Shown one piece after another: positions 1 through 5,399 of a stretch of DNA of 6,776 bases. Source of the stretch: Woeseiaceae bacterium (GTDB taxonomy: Bacteria; Pseudomonadota; Gammaproteobacteria; Steroidobacterales; Woeseiaceae); assembly GCA_022866645.1 (NCBI GenBank), contig JALHUQ010000012.1, positions 1-6,776 on the forward strand, given 5' to 3'. The notes under the pieces were generated by a model. That model made no database searches and had not been told where the DNA came from. It worked only from the letters and a program-made list of their open reading frames with translations. The translations under genes were made by a program, and so were the position numbers. The stretch's first letter is position 1. Each line of letters begins with the position of its first letter.

Positions 1-2717
1 GGATCATCACCATCGCGGCGCACAATGCCTGTCGGAGTGACGACCTTGCCGTCAACGACATTGTCGGTCAGATCGAGTAGGGCGCGAATAAACGTTTTGT
101 AGCAGTGGATGCCATTTTGCAGGATCGCATCGCGATCGCCGGCAGGTGCCCGTTTCGGGAAAAATCCGCCCTTGGCTCCGGTTGGTACAATCACGGTGTT
201 TTTGACGACCTGAGCTTTCATCAGCCCGAGGACTTCGGTGCGGAAATCCTCGCGCCGATCAGACCAGCGCAATCCGCCTCGCGCAATGTCGCCAGCACGC
301 AAATGCACGCCTTCCACCTCGGGCGAGTAGACAAAGACTTCGAACTTGGGTCTCGGCAACGGAATTTCTGGCAGCCGCGATGGGTCCAGTTTGATCGAAA
401 TATAGGATTTTGGTTTGCCGTCTTCGCGTAGGAAATAGTTGGTGCGCAAGGTCGCATTGATGCCGCCGGCGAACGCGCTGAGAATTCTGTCCTCGTCGAC
501 ATTTCTGGCTTTCGCCACGCCGCGTTCAACAGCCGCGATCACTCGCTTCAATTGATCGATTCGACCCGACATGCTGACAGCTGGATCGAACTGAAGCTCA
601 AACTGCTCGACCAGCAACGGTACAAGGCTGGCATGCGAAACCAGCACGTCTTCCATATAAGCCTGGCTGAAAGGCAGGCCGAGTTGCTGTATGTGCTTGG
701 CGTAACAGCGCAGTAGCGAAGTCTGGCGCCAGTCAAGCCCACCATTGAAAACCAGGCGGTTCAGGCCGTCGTTTTCAGCCTCACCGCCAAGTACCGCAAG
801 AAAGCACTCTTCGAAACGAGCATCAACAGCCTCGAAATCGACGGACTTCCCGGCGTCAACGACTAATTCGAAATCCTGAATCCAGAAGGACTGTCCGGAC
901 TCGAGTTTCGCCTCGTACGGGCGCTCGGAATAAACAGAAACACCCATGTTCTCCATGATGGGGAGAGCATCGGACAGCGAAATCGGTTGCCCCATGCTGT
1001 ACACGCAGAAATGCAAACTCCCCGGCTCCGAATTTATTGGCACATACAAATCAACAGTCCGCTGCGCATTCTCGGTGAGCATTTTGTCGAGCCGTCGAAT
1101 ATCAGAACAGGCTTCGCTGGGCAAGGTATCGGCCTGAAAACCAGCCGGAAAAATCCGCCCATAGGCTTTGAACAAGCGCTGGCCCTCATCCCGGCCGAAC
1201 TCTGACAAAAGTGCGTTCTGCAGCCGGTCGGACCAGGTGATGACGAGATTCACGATCCGGTTTTCGATGTCCTGAATACTGATGCGAGGACGCACGCCTT
1301 CAGCCGTTCTAACAATGATATGAACGCGAGCGAGAGCGGATTCCGAGATCTGCACTGCCGAATCCACGCTCACACCATCAAACGCCGCTTTGAGGAGCGC
1401 CTCGGTCTGTCTCCGGATGGATGTGGTGTATTTTTCGCGTGGCACAAAAACCAGACACGAGAAAAATCGTCGGAACGCATCGCGTCTCAGGAAGAACTTA
1501 ACGCGCTGGCGGTCCTGAAGGTTGAGAATACCGATTGTTGTACGTGCAAGATCCTGAACTGTGCTTTGAAACAATTCCTCGCGCGGGTAGGTCTCGATTA
1601 TGTGCGATAAGGCCTTGCCACGATGGCCGGACTCGTTGACGTTGGCACGTTCAAATACCTTCTGAATCTTGTGTCGTAATAACGGAATGTTCTTTGGACT
1701 TTCATTGTAAGCGCTGGACGTCAGCAAACCGATGAAACGTCGTTCGCCAATGGCATTGCCTTTTTTGTCATAAACCTTAACACCAACATAATCGAGGAAT
1801 GCCGTTCGGTGTACCGTCGAACGCGAGTTCGCTTTGGTTAATATCAGCCAGTCCCGCGAACGTGTCAGCCGTTTCATTTCCGTTGTCAGTTCGACAGACC
1901 CGGAGCCGCGCTCGTCACGACTCAAGACACCAAGGCCACTGCCTGCTACAGAATGTAGATAGACGTGCTTGCCCTTATTCGAAAGCTTGTACTCTCTGTA
2001 ACCCAGGAATGTGAAATGCTCGTCCTCGAGCCATGTCAGCAGTGCCTTGCTTTCCGACCGCAATAGTGGATCAACGTTCTTGGGGCCGTTCTCGAGCAAA
2101 TCGCGAGTTTCAAGCATGCGCTTGCGCATCTTTTGCCAGTCACGTACGGCCACCCGCACATCGCGAAGAACTTTATTTATTTCGTGCTGCAATATATTTA
2201 ACTGGACAGGATCGGTTTCGCGCTCGATCCCGAAGCGAATAAAGGATTCGGATCTCGCGCCCTTGTCGCCCGGTTTTGCGATCGAGGTCAATCGGCCCTT
2301 GCTGTTGCGTGTTACCGATATGATCGGGTGCACCGTAATGTGGACCGCCAGATTGTGGCGAACGATCGCTGCAGAGACAGAGTCGACGAGAAACGCCATG
2401 TCATCATTGACCATTTCAACGAACGTGAACGCGGAGACATAGCCGTGTTCTTTCTCTGTCGGATTGAATATTCGAAGCAGGGCCTGGCCTCTGCGACGAA
2501 CGGCTCCAAACTCCAGATGCTCGAGAGCCACGCGCGCCATGATAGCTTCGGAGCGACCTTGCAGGTCTTCTACCGGTACGTTCTTGACGTATTGCTGAAG
2601 ATACTGCCTGGTTTGCGAGGGATTGCTGAGAGTCTTGGATTGGACTCGCGCTGCGACAATTCCGTCCACGATCGACTGCTTCATGTCGCCGACCCGACGC
2701 TGATCATTTGATGCCAC
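1..2717 (-). CDS. gdhB: NAD-dependent glutamate dehydrogenase, large (~180 kDa) type, N-terminal part; runs off left edge
   Basis: Oxidatively deaminates L-glutamate to 2-oxoglutarate and ammonium with NAD+, a cytosolic catabolic reaction. I translated one uninterrupted minus-strand frame of about 905 residues with no in-frame stop; the family is usually about 1600 residues, so roughly 700 lie outside the window. The N-terminal regulatory half shows family blocks such as MVNDDMAFLVDSV (about residues 102-114) and HFTFLGYREY (234-243). The catalytic domain begins near residue 800 with RGGLRWSDRREDFR (813-826), then GLMKAQVVKN and PTGAKGGF (ending at 852), whose lysines match the substrate-binding lysines of glutamate dehydrogenases. 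I chose the GTG at 2717 because GGAG lies 7 bases upstream. The in-frame ATG at 2684 has only a weak ribosome site and would shorten the protein by 11 residues. It is transcribed divergently from kynA. The family is secure; the symbol follows Pseudomonas usage. Confidence 0.95.
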   Translation of the reverse strand, partial: MASNDQRRVGDMKQSIVDGIVAARVQSKTLSNPSQTRQYLQQYVKNVPVEDLQGRSEAIMARVALEHLEFGAVRRRGQALLRIFNPTEKEHGYVSAFTFVEMVNDDMAFLVDSVSAAIVRHNLAVHITVHPIISVTRNSKGRLTSIAKPGDKGARSESFIRFGIERETDPVQLNILQHEINKVLRDVRVAVRDWQKMRKRMLETRDLLENGPKNVDPLLRSESKALLTWLEDEHFTFLGYREYKLSNKGKHVYLHSVAGSGLGVLSRDERGSGSVELTTEMKRLTRSRDWLILTKANSRSTVHRTAFLDYVGVKVYDKKGNAIGERRFIGLLTSSAYNESPKNIPLLRHKIQKVFERANVNESGHRGKALSHIIETYPREELFQSTVQDLARTTIGILNLQDRQRVKFFLRRDAFRRFFSCLVFVPREKYTTSIRRQTEALLKAAFDGVSVDSAVQISESALARVHIIVRTAEGVRPRISIQDIENRIVNLVITWSDRLQNALLSEFGRDEGQRLFKAYGRIFPAGFQADTLPSEACSDIRRLDKMLTENAQRTVDLYVPINSEPGSLHFCVYSMGQPISLSDALPIMENMGVSVYSERPYEAKLESGQSFWIQDFELVVDAGKSVDFEAVDARFEECFLAVLGGEAENDGLNRLVFNGGLDWRQTSLLRCYAKHIQQLGLPFSQAYMEDVLVSHASLVPLLVEQFELQFDPAVSMSGRIDQLKRVIAAVERGVAKARNVDEDRILSAFAGGINATLRTNYFLREDGKPKSYISIKLDPSRLPEIPLPRPKFEVFVYSPEVEGVHLRAGDIARGGLRWSDRREDFRTEVLGLMKAQVVKNTVIVPTGAKGGFFPKRAPAGDRDAILQNGIHCYKTFIRALLDLTDNVVDGKVVTPTGIVRRDGDD

Positions 2718-2724
2718 GTTGCTG

Positions 2725-2728
2725 CTCC
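2725..2728 (-). promoter_or_regulatory. Shine-Dalgarno site deciding the GTG start of glutamate dehydrogenase
   Basis: GGAG on the minus strand lies 7 bases before the GTG at 2717, which is ideal spacing. The alternative ATG at 2684 is preceded only by a G-rich stretch without a good match, so this site favours the GTG. The site directly abuts the base of a short inverted repeat at 2729-2745. Confidence 0.6.
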
Positions 2729-2745
2729 GGTCGGTCGCGCCGACC
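2729..2745. repeat. Perfect 6-bp inverted repeat in the gdh/kynA control region
   Basis: GGTCGG (2729-2734) and CCGACC (2740-2745) are exact reverse complements around a 5-base spacer. An overlapping alternative pairing, GGTCG (2733-2737) with CGACC (2741-2745), has a 3-base loop. In a minus-strand transcript the hairpin would sit immediately before the GGAG ribosome site of glutamate dehydrogenase; as DNA it could be an operator for a dimeric regulator. It is not a terminator in either direction: the six-base A/T run is at 2746-2751, 5' of the hairpin on the minus strand, and reads as A on the plus strand. The structure is seen; the function is inference. Confidence 0.45.
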
Positions 2746-2776
2746 AAAAAATTAGGGACCTGAAATGGCGCGTGGC

Positions 2777-2782
2777 ATTATA
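2777..2782 (-). promoter_or_regulatory. Candidate -10 box (TATAAT) of the glutamate dehydrogenase promoter
   Basis: The minus strand reads a perfect TATAAT here. Transcription would start near 2770, giving a leader of about 53 bases before the GTG at 2717 that includes the hairpin and GGAG. No good -35 hexamer is found at 15-19 bases spacing (GATGGT at 17), and the TG immediately before the box is one base too close for an extended -10. The promoter is therefore activator-dependent or a chance match. The box lies inside the 5' extension that kynA would have if it started at the GTG at 2772. Confidence 0.4.
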
Positions 2783-2816
2783 CAGTAATTACATTAGAAA
2801 CCATCCGAATCAGTTG

Positions 2817-3665
2817 ATGTTTATGAAGAAAAGAAAACTCGAAAAATCGATCCATACCGATCTCACGCGCGACGATGATTACACCGGCTACCTGCATCTG
2901 GATCGCTTGCTGGATTCGCAAATCCCCCTGAGCGACCCGCCACACCACGACGAGATGCTGTTCATTATTCAACACCAGGTGGCGGAGCTCTGGATCAAGC
3001 TGGTCATCCATGAAATCGGTGCGGCTATCCAGTACCTTCGGAACGACGAATTGCCGCAGGCCGTCAAAAACCTTGCCAGAGTTCGTCACGTTCAGAACCA
3101 GCTCTACAACCAGTGGCAGGTCCTCGATACGCTGACGCCGGTGGAATACTCCGAATTTCGGCATGTATTTGGCAAGGCATCCGGCTTTCAGTCCGCCCAA
3201 TATCGAATTCTGGAGTTCGTGCTGGGCAACAAAAACGCCGCGACGATGGCTGTCTACAGGCAGCAGCCGGACTGGTATGCGCGACTTGAGTTGGCGTTGA
3301 ACTCGCCGAGTCTTTACGAGGAGTACTTACTGCATCTGCAACGCTGTGGGATGGCCATACCGCAGCAATCGGTCGACCGGGATTTCAGTGATGCGCGCGG
3401 CGAAGATGAAGCGGTAATTGCGGTGCTGAAAGTAATCTACGAGAACCGTACCGACTATTGGTCGCAATATGAAATGTGCGAAGCACTGATGGATATCGCT
3501 AACAACTTTCAGTTCTGGCGCTTTCATCACATGAAAACGGTCGAGAGGATTATCGGGCACAAACCCGGTTCTGGCGGATCCTCTGGCGTGTCGTTCTTAA
3601 AGAAGGCGCTGGATTTCGAGTTTTTCCCGGACCTGATACGGGTCAGGACAGAGATTGGAGAATAA
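2817..3665 (+). CDS. kynA: Tryptophan 2,3-dioxygenase
   Basis: Heme enzyme that opens the indole ring of L-tryptophan with O2 to give N-formylkynurenine, the first step of the kynurenine pathway. The protein has 282 residues from this start. Compared from memory with the structurally known Xanthomonas campestris enzyme, it aligns without gaps at an offset of two. Distal histidine H53 (Xc H55), Y22, Y25, F49, R115 (Xc R117, binds the substrate carboxylate), S122 and proximal heme ligand H238 (Xc H240) are all present. S252 replaces Xc T254 in the GSGGSSG loop. The frame is also open to a GTG at 2772 (297 residues), but those 15 codons are AT-rich with unusual codons, overlap a TATAAT on the other strand, and would make the N-terminus longer than in Xc. 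ATG 2823 is equally possible. None of these starts has a good ribosome site. It is convergent with the MarR gene; no kynB or kynU lies in the window. Confidence 0.96.
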   Translation: MFMKKRKLEKSIHTDLTRDDDYTGYLHLDRLLDSQIPLSDPPHHDEMLFIIQHQVAELWIKLVIHEIGAAIQYLRNDELPQAVKNLARVRHVQNQLYNQWQVLDTLTPVEYSEFRHVFGKASGFQSAQYRILEFVLGNKNAATMAVYRQQPDWYARLELALNSPSLYEEYLLHLQRCGMAIPQQSVDRDFSDARGEDEAVIAVLKVIYENRTDYWSQYEMCEALMDIANNFQFWRFHHMKTVERIIGHKPGSGGSSGVSFLKKALDFEFFPDLIRVRTEIGE

Positions 3666-3723
3666 AGGCGCCAGGGATGCGGGCCAGGCAGATAGTTTGT
3701 GGAGACAAGCTTAGGCGTACAGG
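3666..3723. other. Convergent spacer between kynA and the MarR gene, no clear terminator
   Basis: These 58 bases separate two converging genes, so a bidirectional terminator would be expected. I see no GC-rich hairpin followed by a T run on either strand; the only repetition is a short direct GCCAGG (3670-3675 and 3683-3688). Termination may be Rho-dependent or lie within the opposite gene. Confidence 0.5.
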
Positions 3724-4173
3724 CTAGGGCGGTCCAATCAGGCCTGCGCGGGCCATCAGCCGATCCATGAGGCTTTTGAGTGTTTCCATTTCTTCGGCGC
3801 TGAAACCTTCCACCAGGTCTCGTTCGAATTGCAGTGCCAGCTCCGCAATCTCGTCGTGCAATTTCTTGCCGTCTTCCGAAAGATTCAGGATCGAGCGGCG
3901 CTTGTCAGCGTCCGCGAATTCGCGGTCGATGCGACCATTCTTGATCAACTTGGTGACTGCGCGACTGACGGCGACTTTGTCCAAAAAAGTCCGGTCCGCG
4001 ACCTCGACGGCCGAAAGACCGGGAAAACGTCCGAGCACAGCAATTACGCGCCACTCAGGAATCGAGACTCTGAATCGTTTGTCGTAGGCTCTCGCCACGG
4101 TTGTACTTACCGTATTGGACAAGACTGCCAATCGATAAGGCAGAAAGTTCTCTAGTTTCAGATCGCTGCTCAT
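3724..4173 (-). CDS. MarR-family winged-helix transcriptional regulator
   Basis: A 149-residue protein, the usual MarR length; such proteins bind operator palindromes as dimers and often respond to small aromatic ligands. A first dimerization helix (about residues 10-30) is followed by WRVIAVLGRF (41-50), a helix-turn-helix with LSAVEVAD (53-60) and recognition helix DKVAVSRAVTKLIKNG (65-80), and the wing DADKRRSILNLSEDG (88-102) with the family D-x-R feature at D90/R92. C-terminal helices (103-142) complete the dimer interface. It begins 12 bases after the zapE stop in the same reading frame and has no recognisable Shine-Dalgarno sequence, so translation probably depends on coupling to zapE. 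An in-frame TAA at 4183-4185 rules out an earlier start. Its 3' end faces kynA across 58 bases. The ligand and targets are unknown; kynA regulation is only a guess from proximity. Confidence 0.93.
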   Translation of the reverse strand: MSSDLKLENFLPYRLAVLSNTVSTTVARAYDKRFRVSIPEWRVIAVLGRFPGLSAVEVADRTFLDKVAVSRAVTKLIKNGRIDREFADADKRRSILNLSEDGKKLHDEIAELALQFERDLVEGFSAEEMETLKSLMDRLMARAGLIGPP

Positions 4174-4185
4174 GCGGCGAATTTA

Positions 4186-5280
4186 TCACGCCAAATGCGG
4201 CAGCGCGAGATACTCGGACGACTGCATCTCGACCAGTCGGCTAATTGTGCGGTCGAATTCGAAGGCCAGGCGGGAACCTGTGTACAAGGATTTGGCATCA
4301 GTGGCGGCGGAAATAATGAGTTTTACGCGGCGATCGTAAAACTCGTCGACCAGTGCGATGAAGCGGCGCGTCTGATCTTCACGCATCTCATCGAGTTGTG
4401 GCACGCCGGAAATGATGACGCTGTGGTACCAGCGGGCGAGTTCTATGTAGTCGGACTGGCTCCTCGGCCCATCGCAAATAGCCAAAAAGTCGAACCACGC
4501 AATTCCCTTCGCGCACTTTCGTGAGGGAATGATTCGGCCGTTAATCTTGAGATCATGATTTTCACGCCTTTGGCTCGTCGCTGACTCGTCGAAAAAGAAG
4601 TTCAGCTTGGCCCTGGCGGCGTCATCGTCGGGAGTCAGGAATGTTCCGGCCTGCTGTAAAAGGCGCAGGCGGTAATCAGTCCCGTCTTCCATGTGGACGA
4701 CATCGGTGTATTTGTTTAGCAGATCTATGGCGGGCAGGAACCGTTGTCGCTGCAAACCGTCCTTGTATAGGTCATCGGGGGCGGTATTCGATGTCGCAAC
4801 CAGGGTGACCCCTCTTTGAAACAAACCGTCCAGTAGGCGTCCCAGTAACATTGCGTCAGCAATATCGCTGACAAAGAATTCGTCGAAGCAAATCACTCGC
4901 GATTCGGCCGCGAAACTTTCGGCGACCGAACTCATCGGATCTTCGATATCGCCAAAGCCTCGAAGTCGGTCATGGACTTCGCGCATCATGCGATGAAAAT
5001 GTATGCGTTTCTTCTTCTGAATCGTCAGGCTATCAAAGAAAAGATCCATCAGAAAAGTCTTGCCGCGACCGACACCTCCCCAAAGATAGAGACCTTTTAC
5101 CCGGTTCAGGTCGGGTTCGGCCCTTCCGGATAGCCAACTCAGCAATCCTCGCCTGGCGGGTTTTCGAGTCTCAAGACGTCGCTGTAGCGCTTCGAGTCGT
5201 TCGATGACGTCGAGTTGGGTACGGTCTCGGACATGGCCCTCACGGAGCAGGCTGTCCTCATAAGCTTCGCGAATTTTCAA
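4186..5280 (-). CDS. zapE: Cell division protein ZapE (AFG1-like P-loop ATPase)
   Basis: AFG1/LACE1-family ATPase; the E. coli protein associates with the Z-ring during late constriction and is needed under stress or low oxygen. At 364 residues it is close to the E. coli 375. Walker A GGVGRGKT is at residues 68-75, preceded by GLYLWG. The HFHRMM block (94-99) is followed by Walker B VICFDEFFVSDIADAMLLG (129-147), with D133 and E134. Sensor-1 ATSN (162-165) and GLQRQRFLPAI (175-185), with arginine-finger candidates R178/R180, complete the ATPase core. The C-terminal RRFIALVDEFYDRRVKL block and final EMQSSEYL...PHLA also match E. coli. The start is TTG at 5280, the first possible start in the open frame, with AAGGGG four bases upstream; the N-terminus then lines up with E. 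coli ZapE. It is followed by tandem stops TGA TAA, then the MarR gene. Confidence 0.97.
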   Translation of the reverse strand: MKIREAYEDSLLREGHVRDRTQLDVIERLEALQRRLETRKPARRGLLSWLSGRAEPDLNRVKGLYLWGGVGRGKTFLMDLFFDSLTIQKKKRIHFHRMMREVHDRLRGFGDIEDPMSSVAESFAAESRVICFDEFFVSDIADAMLLGRLLDGLFQRGVTLVATSNTAPDDLYKDGLQRQRFLPAIDLLNKYTDVVHMEDGTDYRLRLLQQAGTFLTPDDDAARAKLNFFFDESATSQRRENHDLKINGRIIPSRKCAKGIAWFDFLAICDGPRSQSDYIELARWYHSVIISGVPQLDEMREDQTRRFIALVDEFYDRRVKLIISAATDAKSLYTGSRLAFEFDRTISRLVEMQSSEYLALPHLA

Positions 5281-5284
5281 ACTA

Positions 5285-5290
5285 CCCCTT
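5285..5290 (-). promoter_or_regulatory. Shine-Dalgarno site for the TTG start of zapE
   Basis: AAGGGG on the minus strand ends four bases before the TTG at 5280 (spacer TAGT). The spacing is slightly short, but the match is strong. The frame upstream is open yet contains no ATG, GTG or TTG for a considerable distance, so this site supports the unusual start codon. Confidence 0.55.
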
Positions 5291-5325
5291 AAACTGTATT
5301 TTCGACGCTGTACGCGCCCGGCAAG

Positions 5326-5353
5326 ATTACAGTGCTGGAAATGAAGCTGCCAC
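5326..5353 (-). promoter_or_regulatory. Candidate sigma-70 promoter for zapE-marR
   Basis: The minus strand reads GTGGCA (5353-5348, four of six matches to TTGACA), a 16-base spacer, and TGTAAT (5331-5326, five of six matches to TATAAT). The start of transcription would be near 5319, leaving a leader of about 38 bases before the TTG at 5280. The position in a divergent spacer is sensible, but hexamers of this quality occur by chance. Confidence 0.35.
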
Positions 5354-5383
5354 TTGAGCTGCTAGTATGGGAGCCAATCTAAC

Positions 5384-5389
5384 AAGGGA
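5384..5389 (+). promoter_or_regulatory. Shine-Dalgarno site for ETF-ubiquinone oxidoreductase
   Basis: AAGGGA lies 10 bases before the ATG at 5400. An in-frame ATG at 5367 would add 11 residues but has only a weak GAG-containing site before it, so this element decides for 5400. An in-frame TGA at 5355-5357 closes the frame further upstream. Confidence 0.6.
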
Positions 5390-5399
5390 TACCAGTCCG

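Noticed and set aside
2011..2442. Plus-strand open frames of 127-143 codons opposite glutamate dehydrogenase (2011-2442 and 2328-2711)
   Set aside because: They lie wholly antisense to a frame with continuous family conservation, overlap each other, and their translations are rich in Arg, Ser and Cys with no recognisable domain; they are shadows.
2729..2751. Hairpin next to a six-base A/T run as an intrinsic terminator
   Set aside because: On the minus strand the T run precedes the stem, and on the plus strand the run is A; neither orientation gives stem followed by U.
2762..2778. Sigma-54 promoter suggested by two TGGC-like blocks near the kynA start
   Set aside because: The GG and GC dinucleotides are about 8 bases apart instead of the required 12.
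2756..2784. Sigma-70 promoter for kynA using TATACA at 2779-2784
   Set aside because: The hexamer 17 bases upstream (GGACCT) has essentially no match to a -35 box; TATACA overlaps the better TATAAT on the other strand and may only be its shadow.
2778..3200. 140-codon minus-strand frame opposite kynA
   Set aside because: It mirrors the conserved tryptophan dioxygenase codons, overlaps the divergent control region and shows no family features.
3767..4155. Plus-strand frames of about 106-108 codons opposite the MarR gene
   Set aside because: The minus strand encodes a complete MarR protein with an intact winged helix-turn-helix; the plus-strand translations are low-complexity shadows.
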